NCBI GenBank assembly: GCA_958496175.1
Contig: OY292275.1
Span: 1,178,001 to 1,242,000 of the forward strand
DNA from: Sisyra terminalis
Taxonomy: Eukaryota > Arthropoda > Insecta > Neuroptera > Sisyridae
Direction: 5' to 3'
Length of the DNA: 64,000 nt
The position numbers and the translations under genes were made by a program. This document shows, in pieces, positions 39,001 to 48,083 of this stretch. Within the stretch, counting starts at the first letter, position 1. Each line of letters begins with the position of its first letter. Under the pieces are notes generated by a model, which was not told the DNA's origin, did no database searches, and was given only the letters and a program-made list of their open reading frames with translations.

Positions 39001-42000
39001 TGTAGATAAGCAAGTTTTCAAAATTACACAGGTTGTCCCATTAGAAAAAAAAATGACGTCATACGAAGAATTTTGAAATTTGAATCAGTCTGAAGATATA
39101 CATGAATTTCTTCTGGATACGTCACATAGCGCATGAGACCACCTGTGTATTTTATAAGGCTTGGTAGATAGGAGCAAAAAGGTACTTTAGACATCCTAGA
39201 TTATAGCGACATCTTTAATGAATCTGGCATTAATGATTCAGTATGAGGAAAGCTGATAAAATTTACTTATAAACACGTTTTATACAAGCTTTTGAGGGTT
39301 CAAAACTTTAAAGCGTTTTGCCCACAACTCACGTTTTCATTTTTTTTCAACATTTTTAGGACCACTGAAACGTATTTGTTAATAATTTTAATATTAAGGG
39401 GTATAAAGGGTTAATTTGCAACCCTTAAAATTTTGCTTTCAAAATAATTGAAAAATACAAAACATCTATGATTGCATTATAATTGATAGGCGATAATCTT
39501 TGATGACTTTTCATTCATAACAGCTCCCTCATCCCTCCCCATTCTTATTTTGCTACCCTTAACTACTGATTTTTCATTTACTTTGAAAAATTTAAAGAAA
39601 AAATCGAAAATTTAATAATAAACTTTTAGTTCAGAACTTATAAAATGTTTTATCCCGACCCGTCCTCCCTTAATTGCAACCCTTAGCTTTATGGAAGTAA
39701 TTGAACTTCATTGTCTATAGAACCTCTAAAAAATTATTAGCAACAATTAAAAAAAAAAAACTTTAAATTTTAAAACAAACAAAACCGAAATTGCAAAAAC
39801 AATTCGAAACTATCCACCCTTCTCTTTTCAAATATCATAACCAACCCTTTTCAGGGGTCTTCACTACTTTTCGGTCCTTTAAAATGTTTTTGGAAGAAAA
39901 AAGAATAACCATTAGTAAAAATTTAAAAAATTCAAGTTTAAAACTTTAAAACTTGTTTTAGCCCCCCATCCCACCCTTCATGCTCAACCCTTATTTGTAC
40001 TCCACATTTATATCAATAAATCTCGAAATTTAAAAAAAAAATAGCAAGAAAAATGATAAAATATTGAACTTAAAACTTCAGCAATTTCAAAGAAAATGTT
40101 TTTTTATTTTTAATATCTCCCACTCCAATGCATTTTTCACCCTTCATTTGACGTGTAAGGTATACCGTATTTTTTAACCTTTACTAAAGTTCATCCCTCT
40201 ATACTTTGGGAAAAAACTTAGTATCAAAATTATAAAATCTGGAGTTTAGAACTTTGAGAAATGATTCAACCCTTTCCCTATCCACGATTTTTACTTTTAC
40301 AACCCTTATTGTACGGCCATGTTTAAAAATTGTTAAATAACTTCATTTGTCTCCAAAAAACTTTTTCCAAAAACAAATTTACTACCCTGAAAACTATTTT
40401 AGTACATTCGAAATACTTTCATTTCCTTCTCGACATTTTTCGACAGCTTGCCATTAATCCATCTGGCTTTTACTTGATTTAATTTCCCTTACGTCTTTAA
40501 AAAAAAAAAGAACTGGTAATAATTCCAGAAATACAAAATCTCAAGTTTAGAATTTCAAAAATTGATTCAGACCTTTTCCGGCATCAACCCCTAATTTTAT
40601 GGCTTTAAATGTGCATCCATGTTCATAAAACTTCACAAAATTACAAAATCTTTTAATAAATTTAAGACATTCTGGTTACCAAGTGGTCTAGGTGGTCTTT
40701 TATTAATCCTAGAGTCACTCTATAGATCTTAATAGTTATGAAGCAACAGAAAAAAAAAAGTTAAAAAAAATATTTAAATTTCAAAGAAAACTTGAGTAAA
40801 TTTTCGATATTTCTCGATTTTGAGATTTTAATTAGCCCTAGAGCCGCTATAGACTTTGATAGTTATAAATCAACGGAAAATATCAATAAAAAAACCATGA
40901 ATTTCCTAAAAATCAACGTAAAATCTGCAAATCTTTAAAATTTAAAAATTTTCTTTGGACTCCAAAAGAAATTTCCACAGTTGGAAAAACCAGGAAAAAC
41001 GGCAGCAAGTTTTAATAGATTTAAAAAGTATAAACCAAAAGTGGTCAAAATTCTGCTATTAATACTGTAAAAAAGCTTTCTAAGAAATCAAGAAAAAATA
41101 TTTATTTTAAGCAATATTTAAACGGCTTAAAAGAATGGGACGGGGAGGGGGGGGCGATAAGGCTACAAAAAACGTAAAACATTCCCAAATTATATATTTC
41201 AATTAACCATTTGCAATAACTTTAAAAAATTCAAATTTCCTAAAGCACAAACCCCAAAAAACTTTCACCCTAACTTTTCATTGATTTTCGATTGATAAAT
41301 CGATTGTAAATTTTTGGTTAATTTCAGAAAAAATAATATTTTTTACAACTAAAACATTTGTGCAACTTTTAAAAACGTAAATCAATGCAAAAGTGCATTA
41401 TTTGCTCATTAAAAACGCCTACTTACGACCGGTAAGACTCTGGAGACTTCAACGCGCAATAAAGCGACGAACCCATACATTAAAAACAATAGAAATCAAT
41501 GAATCTTCGGGTAAAAACGACATTTTTAATAATGAAAGCCGTTTTTTAATCAATGGTAATTTTAAACCACCTGTTAAACATCTATAGTAAATCAAAGCTT
41601 TGCTAAATTGTTTGGGTTTTTTATTTCAAACCAGAAAATTAATAAAAAGTTTAATTATTTTTTTTTTTTTGGTCCTTATTCTTTTGTAATGCATACCCTT
41701 TTTTGGAAATTCAATACAATCAAACGTAACATGATATTCTTTTGATATGGAGAAAAAAAAATCTATCATTCGAAAGGAAAAATTCAAACACAAACGTATT
41801 GTATTTCATCACAAATCCACAATTCATTTCTTTTTCATCGATAAAATCTCATTATACAATTTTTTTTTAATTTTATTATGATAAATTCTCATCTTCCATA
41901 AAAGAAAGAAAAATAATAATAATAAATCCACCTGTTGAAAACGATAACATATGATTCGTATAATTCATATTATTGTACTTCCGTGCCATCAAACGCAAAA

Positions 42001-42973
42001 CAAGAGACAATAAACAGGAAATATGAATGCATCTCAAACAGTGACCACCAAACGGTGAAAGTTGGCAAACCGGAGCAATCGAAAAATTTGGGATTGTCGC
42101 CGCATTAAATATCTCGATAATATCGGAACTAAGATAAAAGTAATAATTGAATTAGTGGCCATTATGACGTAAAAAATACGGGCAGATGTTGATAAACAAG
42201 TGAAATTCACCAAACTCCGATCAAATTGCCACTGGAACTATTCAAATGAAGGAGAAATTTCTTTCGATTCCAACTACCGATTGATAATTAGCTCCACACG
42301 GCTAACTGCATTAGTAAATGTCATTATTCGAAAGTTTTATTGAATAATTTTCGACCAAAAAAAAAATAAAATAAAAATAATCATCATAATTTGACAGCTT
42401 TTTCAGGTGGACAGACATTTCAATTCCGTTCACTTTCTTGGCAAATTTGCGCATTTTTTTGCGGCTAAAACCGATGCACTACCTAAATCAATGCAAAATG
42501 CATTGTTTGCACGCGTCTAGACTCGAGAGACTGCAACGCGCGGCCAAGCGACGAACCCAAACATTGAAACATTGATAAATAAATGGAAATTTCGGAGTTT
42601 TCGTGTGGAAATAAAAATGGAAATTTCGACAATTTACAATTGAAATCATCAACAATTAAAAATTTCAAACGCTACTTTTAGAAAATTTTTATGATTCGTG
42701 AATGATTTTATGGTCGGAAATTAGAAAAGTGGTAAGTATTTTTAATTAATACAAACAGTGGTTTTAGCATGCAAATTTTCTTGGCATCATGCCAACAATT
42801 GTCCAGTAGTTTTATGGTGAAAATAAGAAGAATAAATGGAAAAAGCCAAAAAAAAAACGGAAATATAAAATTCCTCACCTTTGCTGGTGGACTGGTTGAC
42901 GTGGATGAGACAATGGTGCGATCGGCCACCGGTGCCGGCCTCTTCTGTGCCATAATTCTGTTCGGTGAACCAC
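29655..42973 (-). CDS. MICALL: MICAL-like protein (LIM, NPF motifs, bMERB), seven exons, 5' end missing
   Basis: Exons, in order: 42,973-42,879, 34,270-32,919, 32,863-32,665, 32,605-32,368, 30,633-30,358, 30,240-30,138, 30,084-29,655. All borders are GT/AG and the phases agree, giving about 896 visible residues. Visible order: a basic linker; a LIM domain at about 48-100 with eight Cys/His zinc ligands; a long acidic Ser/Thr/Asp-rich region; three NPFG motifs; proline-rich stretches; and a bMERB coiled-coil domain at about 670-835. Family knowledge: MICAL-like proteins are endosomal scaffolds whose NPF motifs bind EH-domain proteins and whose bMERB domain binds Rab8-group GTPases, linking recycling and tubular endosomes to actin. 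They lack the monooxygenase domain of MICAL. The expected N-terminal CH domain was not found up to 64,000, so at least one upstream exon lies behind an intron of more than 21 kb, or is truly absent. Confidence 0.88.
30138..30240 (-). CDS. MICALL: MICAL-like exon: central bMERB helix
   Basis: This 103-bp exon reads TPITIEVEDLVLELFELVNE followed by KNELFRKQAELMY, matching the hallmark pattern of bMERB helix 2 (a long amphipathic run ending in ...ELMY). The acceptor is TTTTTTAG and the donor is CAT/GTAAGAG. The frame is interrupted just outside these borders. Confidence 0.9.
30358..30633 (-). CDS. MICALL: MICAL-like exon: start of bMERB domain
   Basis: The exon encodes GKWKRKKGPAPPRPVPQRRP followed by LPPGELRRQLEDIEVQQQGL and LEKQGVKLEQLIREKC, the first helix of a bMERB (DUF3585) domain. 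The predicted donor GTTAAA at 30,357 is non-consensus but is the one that keeps phase. Reading through it stops at once. Confidence 0.87.
30640..32060. repeat. Intron with a 500-bp tandem duplication and hAT-like ends
   Basis: About 31,040-31,555 is repeated at about 31,545-32,055; TCCACAAGTC begins at 31,071 and again at 31,571. Each copy contains CCAGAGGGTGCAAAAC, GAATCGAAATTA and ACCAGAGGTCTTCAAA. The motif (A)CCAGAGGTC, in either orientation, recurs near 30,730, 30,905, 31,395, 31,900 and 32,018. It resembles the ends of hAT-type MITEs (compare 52,917). The insertions lie between MICAL-like exons and do not touch the splice sites. Confidence 0.75.
32368..32605 (-). CDS. MICALL: MICAL-like exon: proline-rich linker
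   Basis: The acceptor ATTCAG and the strong donor A/GTAAGTG bound 238 bp that read VPSPRFVPKHRKNRPAPAPP, then a Ser/Thr-rich stretch and a Gln/Asn-rich end. It exits in phase 1; with the next acceptor (AAG/GTCC) this makes a Ser codon, as required. Confidence 0.88.
32665..32863 (-). CDS. MICALL: MICAL-like exon: Ser/Pro-rich linker
   Basis: The acceptor TTTTCCAG and donor AAAG/GTTTGC bound 199 bp that read LSRTPEPSPKPRKLE, a Ser-rich stretch, then KKKPAPPPPRA. The proline-rich, basic motifs resemble SH3-type ligands (inference). The entry phase matches the previous exon, since AA plus A gives Lys. Confidence 0.88.
32919..34270 (-). CDS. MICALL: MICAL-like exon: LIM domain and NPF motifs
   Basis: This 1,352-bp exon is open throughout. 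The LIM zinc ligands are C17, C20, H38, C41, C44, C47, C66 (or C65) and C69, counted from the MASRSG start of the exon. After it comes an acidic linker, then three NPFG(S/D)DD motifs near 33,140, 33,068 and 32,993. The exon ends PIPKPRT with the donor GTAACC at 32,918. The acceptor is TTTTTAG directly before ATG, so MASRS need not be a translation start. Confidence 0.93.
35325..35450 (+). repeat. Direct repeat flanking the MITE pair, copy 1
   Basis: The stretch with AGAAAAAGAGGAACTTAAAT and TTTTAAGTCTTGC recurs at 36,738-36,862, about 1.41 kb downstream, with small indels. The two copies bracket the nested MITEs. Confidence 0.8.
35507..36309. mobile_element. hAT-like MITE with about 280-bp inverted arms
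   Basis: The left arm (to about 35,760) reads back inverted from about 36,040 to 36,309. The ends are TAGGGTG and CACCCTA. The 8 bp before the left end, CTGTGTAT, and after the right end, CTGTGAAT, match at 7 of 8 positions, the target-duplication size of hAT transposons. No coding capacity is visible. The insertion point lies inside the edge of the adjacent palindromic MITE, so this element is the younger one. Confidence 0.75.
36310..36706. mobile_element. Palindromic MITE, about 390 bp
   Basis: The sequence is a near-complete palindrome: the left half, from CTGTGAATACAATATAT through CATACCACCAACATAAA and GATTGCCCAGCAATC, reads back as GATTGCTTGGCAATC, TTTATGTTGGTGGTATG and ATATTGTATACACAG. 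A deleted relative lies at 62,425-62,675. Confidence 0.8.
36738..36862 (+). repeat. Direct repeat flanking the MITE pair, copy 2
   Basis: Partner of 35,325-35,450; it shares AGAAAAAGAGGAACTTAAAT, TTTTAAGTCTTGC and AAAGGGCAAATTAT. Confidence 0.8.
37305..37790 (+). other. 161-codon open frame, doubtful
   Basis: ATG-initiated frame of 161 codons, the longest single frame in the window outside the MICAL-like exon. It is rich in Phe, Ile, Lys and Asn, contains a (CAA)n run (read as poly-Thr), and shows no recognisable domain or Kozak context. In DNA of about 70% AT a frame this long is uncommon, but low complexity can produce it. It is antisense to the MICAL-like gene, within its intron. I would not annotate it as a gene without transcript evidence. 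Confidence 0.15.
38080..38480. other. GC-richer patch, possible regulatory element or UTR exon
   Basis: This stretch stands out from its AT-rich surroundings by its GC content and lack of homopolymers. It includes CCCCGAAGGGGCGCGGAGGG (38,299-38,318), which can form a short hairpin. No splice-consistent long frame was found. It may be a conserved noncoding element or a non-coding first exon of an alternative transcript (inference). Confidence 0.3.
39250..40620. repeat. Degenerate tandem repeat, about 130-160 bp units
   Basis: A C-rich box of the form CAACCCTTA, usually after a run of C/T such as CCTCCC, recurs near 39,421, 39,550, 39,672, 39,838, 39,984, 40,300 and 40,590. AT-rich spacers between them contain ATTTAAAA- and AAACTTTAAAA-like strings. 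Copies are strongly diverged. Confidence 0.5.
41384..41487 (+). repeat. Duplicated intronic sequence, copy 1
   Basis: AATCAATGCAAAAGTGCATT through CTTCAACGCGCAATAAAGCG and GACGAACCCATACATT aligns with 42,474-42,577, 1,090 bp downstream. The best-conserved part reads, on the plus strand, RLWRLQRAIKRRTHTLK. Homology of the encoded peptide to any family was not recognised. Confidence 0.65.
42474..42577 (+). repeat. Duplicated intronic sequence, copy 2, with short basic reading frame
   Basis: An ATG-initiated plus-strand frame of 34 codons (42,474-42,578) contains RLERLQRAAKRRTQTLK and ends at TGA. It is matched at 10 of 12 or better positions by the frame of copy 1. Upstream is TTTTTCAG/GTGG, which could be a splice acceptor. 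It might be an exon of an unseen plus-strand gene, a duplicated noncoding RNA, or a repeat. Confidence 0.35.
42879..42973 (-). CDS. MICALL: MICAL-like exon: linker between CH and LIM domains
   Basis: The acceptor TTTACAG and donor AAAG/GTGAGG flank 95 bp that read GSPNRIMAQKRPAPVADR and then a Ser/Thr-rich end. It enters in phase 1 and leaves in phase 0, which matches the acceptor at 34,271. The RPAP-type basic-proline motif resembles those in later exons. An internal ATG (in NRIMAQK) could start a CH-less isoform, but the entry phase implies at least one more upstream coding exon. Confidence 0.65.
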
Positions 42974-43056
42974 CTGTAAACAACAAACAACATTCATTAT
43001 TACACATTGTGTCCAACAATTCACAACAATCGATAATAATTACTAATAATACACAG

Positions 43057-43075
43057 AGAGAGAGAGAGAGAGAAC
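43057..43075 (+). repeat. GA microsatellite
   Basis: About nine GA/AG dinucleotides in a row, close to the MICAL-like linker exon and upstream of it in gene direction. Confidence 0.9.
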
Positions 43076-43599
43076 AATTATAATATTTAGCTCCAATTCT
43101 TCCCATATACCATATACATATGATGATAATCACGCGCTCAAGCGTGTCCAATATAAATTACAAAACTATCAACTTTGCTGGGAAATTAGTCAAAAGGTGA
43201 ACTTAATTTGGTAACAAATTTCAAACGATTAAATCTAATTTTTTTTTTCCGATATAAAACTTTTGGTAAAAAATGCGGTTAATTGTTCAGGCTTTTGAGA
43301 TGAAAATCGAAACATTTTTCTAATGTAATTTATTTTTCATTCAACAAATCATTGACGAAAATCAAATTAGGTGGTTGACTTTTGTTCGATGGTTTGAATG
43401 AACTACTTTGAGGTCCATATACTTCGAAATACGTATTTGTTGGGATTAGACACAAAAAATTTTAGTTAATTTATATTAAGGTTTTTATACGAAATTCAGA
43501 GTAGGTATAGTTTCTAGATCTGACGGGAAATAAGAAAAACAAAGAGTACAACTTTTAGATCCCTAGGAAATCTCTTTTTCTTTCCTTGAAAATTTCATT

Positions 43600-46110
43600 T
43601 TCTTAGCCAAAAACGAAAGTAAAAACCACCAGTTTTCTAGACGACTTCGTATTCTATCCACTCGTTGAAGTCTCCGAAAAAAAAATCATACATTTTTAAT
43701 TGGATGGAAATTCTTGGCAACAAATTTTTCTACCAAACCAACGATTTTCTACCCTTAATAGAACAGGTTGAAGCCATAAATTTAAAAAGGAACTAAACTA
43801 ATTAAAAATAAAAAATTTAAATTGCGACATTTTAAATAGTATTCTCCTTTTCATAAACGAAAGAAAAAAAACTTTTATTTGTCTAACTATATGCTTTATC
43901 CACTCATTGAAATCTTAAAAAAATGTCCATAAAGGTTCAAGATGAAGTAGATTAAAGAACCGTACTAATCCCGAAATAAATAAACAAAATATGATTTTAT
44001 AATTGAAGTTAAACCACGAACCAAAAAAAATTCAACGAAAAAATCCCTAAAAATTTTCCCTGAAATTTATATCAGTAGATAATAGAACTGAAATATGAAC
44101 AAGATTATCATTTGGTTTACAAGAAAATTGCCTTGTAAAATCTCTAGATAAATAAACGAACCACGTTTAAGGGATGAAATCGACCATCCAAGTGCCAGAA
44201 GAAATGGTAGAAAACCATCTAAAGTTCAATCGCATGTAACATCGTTATATAAGGGATGATTTTCGAACCAAGGGCAGTTTCGGGTTCGTGACAATGTATA
44301 GAACGATAATATAACAATCTTTTTCGATTTTGAAACAAAAAGATTTTTCGCCAAAAAAAACCGTGGGTTAACCATCGTTGATTTTTCACGAAAATGGTCA
44401 AATTTCAAAATTTTTTTCAAGGATGCCAATCGAAAGTATAAGTCCATCTGTACATGCTGTGCAAATTTTTCCCAAAACAAACCACGTTTAAGGGATGAAA
44501 TCGCCCATCAAAGTGCCAGAAGAAATCATAAAAACCATCTAAACTTCAATTGCATGTTACATCGTTAAATAAGGGATGGTTTGCAAGGATCAGGAAGTTT
44601 TAAAGGAACGAATTAACGAATTTAATGGAAATATGAATACAACTTTGAAATCTTAGAAAAATATCTTTTTCTGACACTGAAAATATAATTTTCCTAACCA
44701 AAATTTTGAAAAGTTCCAAATTTTGTTATTTTTAATTTTAAAATGGCTTATAGTCTTAGACTTAAAATTTTGTTTTTGGATACAACTAGTACCTAATTGT
44801 TTGTAAAAAAAGTTTTAACGTGTAAACTCTTTGCCTTCCTTCACAATCTTTCCGTGAAATTTGGAGTTCTTACAAATGAGAGTTGAAAATTTAAGCTGAA
44901 ATTTCACCCCTTAGAATTCCATTTAGGTGAAAACGTTTTATTGCAATCTTATAGCTTTTATTTTCATGAACCCACTGCTTTTAGTTTCATGTTGATTGGA
45001 CAAATAGGGCCTGAGATAATCAAGTTTCCGCAAACCCTTAAAAGTGCGAAAATGTCTGCGCCTAGTAAAACTAATATGGCCACCACCGGAAAACTAAAAA
45101 TAATAATATTAAAATAATGATGAATTTGAACTAGCAACATGGTGGGGTGACAGCAAAAAAAAATCAGAATTAAAAAAATATTCAAGCGACCAGTGCTGGA
45201 CCGACTGAATTGGACTGACCCTTAGGAAAGAAAATAATTTTATAAATGCTTTTATTTTCTTCAATTTTTTCGTTGAGGGGGGGGGAGATTCTCTTATTTT
45301 TTTTTCGATTTTCCGTATTATTTTATAATATAACAATATTTTTACTGTTTCCACCATTTTTCATCTTATATATCGCTAGAAACCTTCTTTTCTAAACATA
45401 TTTTTATATCAATGATCAAATAATTAAATTTTCCTAATTAATTAATTACTATCTACTAAAATATTTTGTGACTAACGAAACGTATTCTTTCACAATTTTC
45501 AACGAACAATTTCCATCGATTGCCAAAAAAAAATACAAATAAAAATCTTGTTGGCTACGGTATAGGGTAAATTCCGGTTAGCTAACGTGTTCTATCCACT
45601 CATTGAAGTCTCTGAAAAAATATCCATATACATTTAATAGAAATGGATCAAAAAATCTTAGCCACTTTTATATAAATAGACCAAACATTAATGTTTAAAA
45701 TTGACGTCAAAACTTGAAATTTTCACATTCAATTTGTTGGCAATAAAAGCTTTAATTCAACAATAAAAAGGCAAACTAATTTTTTTTTTTATATGAGAGA
45801 ATTAATAAGAAACTTCATAATACGATTCTTAATATGAAACTACCTTGTACATTTTTTGGAAATTTACAAACCGTGAAAATAAAAAATTACAATTGCTACT
45901 AACGTTTTTTTTTTGTTTTTTTTTTTTAAATATGAATGAAACTATTAAACATCAGAAAAACCTCATTTTCATTTCACCGTTTCGAAAACATTATTTTCCC
46001 AGACGAAAAACGAAAGTAAAAACCACTGACTACCTAAACAATTTCGTGTTCTATCGACGCATTGAAGTCTCCAAACAAATTCCCGTATATCTCTCTATGC
46101 ATTTAATTGG
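43600..46110 (+). repeat. Four diverged copies of an interspersed direct repeat
   Basis: The core TTCTATCCACTCATTGAAGT, with variants, occurs near 43,650, 43,890, 45,590 and 46,050. It is often preceded by CGAAAGTAAAAACCAC and followed by CATTTAATTGGAAAT-like sequence. Copies share about 100 bp. Confidence 0.65.
44156..44580 (-). repeat. Dispersed satellite-like copy, about 1.3 units
   Basis: The reverse complement of the satellite unit is clear (GGGTTAACCATCGTTG, GGGTTCGTGACAATG, GTACATGCTGTGCAAATT). It has a different linker: AAGGGATGAAATCGACC through CATCTAAAGTTCAATCGC. That linker appears twice, at 44,166-44,262 and 44,491-44,580, giving a period of about 325 bp. The same linker is seen at 27,980-28,210, so it is probably the ancestral form. 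Borders are about ACGAACCACGTTT on the left and AAGGGATGG on the right; no clear target duplication was found. Confidence 0.85.
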
Positions 46111-46927
46111 AAATCGCGCCCATGCACCAACTCTGATTATTTCTCGACTAAAGTGAAAGCATTATATTTGGCTAATGTAATTTATTCTCTACTCAAAACC
46201 CAAATTTTAGTCACACACCAAAAATATTATTCCTAATTAATTTGCTTAAATAATAATATATTACCCGCCACTTTCTATCGACACTATGTGATATTCAACG
46301 ATTGATACTTATCTTTCGAAGACTTAAACACACAAACGACCTTCTTTCAAATCCAAATAAATATCACTTTAAATTAATTGGACAGTTTTTTTTTTTAATT
46401 TTTAAAAGCACCAAATTTATAAAATGCAGTTTTTTGTTCGTATTTAAACCAGTGGGAACACATCGAAACGATGGACGAAACTAATTAAACTATTTCCAAG
46501 GCAAAAACTCAAATACTAATAAATAAAATTTTTACTTTTTCATATTCGTTTTCATCCGCCTCTTCAGATATATAAGCCCACTAATTGTGGGTAAGTGAAT
46601 TTGAAGGATATTGTATAGTAGGTATGAGATACCAAAATTCCTATTAAATTATTCAACAACTTGCAAACCTTTCTAAAAATATATTTCATTTGTTAAACAT
46701 ATGTTAATTGCGAAATTTGATCTTTTTGAATAAAAATTTATGATCCAATTATGTAATATTTGCAAATTTTGAAAGTGGAAGAAACTTATGTAAAAATAAG
46801 ATATTTGCTCTTCCTATTGTTTCGAATTTTCGAAGAAAAAACTACATGGATTAACAATGTTATTGTTGGCGAATAAATCTTCGGTGTTATCTAATAATTT
46901 ATCACGTTAGAGAACCAGAGATCTTCC

Positions 46928-47254
46928 CTAGTTGGTCTTCATGGTGGGGCTATTATTCCAGATAAGCAATACGTTATAATCATCGGCCAAATTGCCAAAA
47001 CGGTTAAACATTTCGTTAAAGATCGATTGGCGGTGGCTGGCGATTTCATCGATCGGATTATTAGCAATTACAATATATATATATGGGCGAAAGAAGTTGC
47101 GGTCCAATTTAAGATATTGTTTGCAGTGCATGTGGATGGCTGAGTGTGGTAAAGATGAGTCGGCGTTACAGAAAACATTTAACGTAACACGAAATGCACT
47201 AACCGGTTCGTGATAGCCATCCATTGCCTTCGGATGTCGTTTTTCATTTACCAT
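46928..47254 (-). CDS. Intronless 108-codon frame, unknown protein
   Basis: ATG to TAG on the minus strand. Composition is balanced, with many third-position C and G, unlike the surrounding DNA, which argues for past or present coding. The product is 108 residues: an N-terminal basic part (MVNEKRHPKAMDGYHEPVSA), a Cys/His-bearing middle (CNADSS, HMHCKQYLKLDRNFFRPY), a short hydrophobic IYIVIAN strand, and an end with FNRFGNLADDYNVLLIWNNS. No signal peptide and no family recognised. A TATA-like TTTTATATGG lies about 40 bp upstream. It could be a single-exon gene, one exon of a larger gene, a retrocopy fragment, or a relic of captured foreign DNA. Confidence 0.4.
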   Translation of the reverse strand: MVNEKRHPKAMDGYHEPVSAFRVTLNVFCNADSSLPHSAIHMHCKQYLKLDRNFFRPYIYIVIANNPIDEIASHRQSIFNEMFNRFGNLADDYNVLLIWNNSPTMKTN

Positions 47255-47703
47255 TTTCTACACCCCGCATATCGCAGCCATTCTTTTACCATATAAAATA
47301 ATTTTGTGGGTAAAACATAGCGTTACTAAAGCCTGCATTAGAGTAGGTAATAAAAATATGAATTTATTGACGATTGAAAATTATTTGCTTCCTTTTCTGG
47401 GAACCATCGAGTTATAGGGAAAAAGCTCGATATATATTGTAAAAATATTCATAATTCGCTTTTCCAAATTTTCCGGCTTGAACTACATTTTTTTCTTATA
47501 ACAATGTTTACTTTTATTGGATAACTCTATATTTCCGACTTCAATGTTTCCGAAAGTTTTGAATTTCCCGGAAAATGTATCTCGATTTAAGAATTATAGA
47601 AATGCATGCTACAACATTGCATCAAAAATCATACTTTTCTAGTATTATAAGCTACAAGTGACGTAACCAAATATCTATCGACCGAAACATTCATTTTTTC
47701 CGG

Positions 47704-48083
47704 ATTTCCGGAAAATTTTTGACATCGAAAATTTCAAAAACTAAAAATAGGATTTACTCTTAAAAAGAAGAACTAGAAGAACCTTTGGTGAGGTTCGTAT
47801 TAACGAAATTTCGCCACCGGGCTTTTCAAACGGTTTTCCACGATTTTCCGAAAGAAGAAAAATATTAACAATAGTTTCAAATTAATGTATGAGATTTCCG
47901 GAAAATTTTTGAAATCGAAAATTTAAAAAATTAAAGACAGGATTTCCCTTAAAAAGAAAAGCTTTAAGAACCCTTGGTGGGGTTCGTAATAACAAAATTT
48001 CGCTGCCCGGTTTTTCAAACGGTTTTCCACAATTTTCCGAAAGTAGAAAAATATTAACAATAGTTACAAATTAATGTATTACA
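47704..48083 (+). repeat. Two-copy tandem repeat, 190-bp unit
   Basis: ATTTCCGGAAAATTTTTG begins at 47,704 and again at 47,894. The copies also share CTTGGTG(A/G)GGTTCGTA, TTCAAACGGTTTTCCAC and AAATATTAACAATAGTT. Confidence 0.9.

Larger units (their letters stand above)
34271..42878 (-). other. MICALL: 8.6-kb intron of the MICAL-like gene
   Basis: This is the interval between the linker exon and the LIM exon. It holds MITEs at 35.5-36.7 kb, a GC-richer patch at 38.1-38.5 kb, a degenerate tandem repeat at 39.25-40.62 kb, and a duplicated basic-peptide-like sequence at 41.4 and 42.5 kb. I see no further splice-supported MICAL-like exon in it. Confidence 0.75.

Noticed and set aside
42708..43151. 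147-codon frame as one protein
   Set aside because: Only 42,879-42,973 is bounded by splice signals and fits MICAL-like. The rest reads into a poly-Phe/Leu low-complexity stretch.
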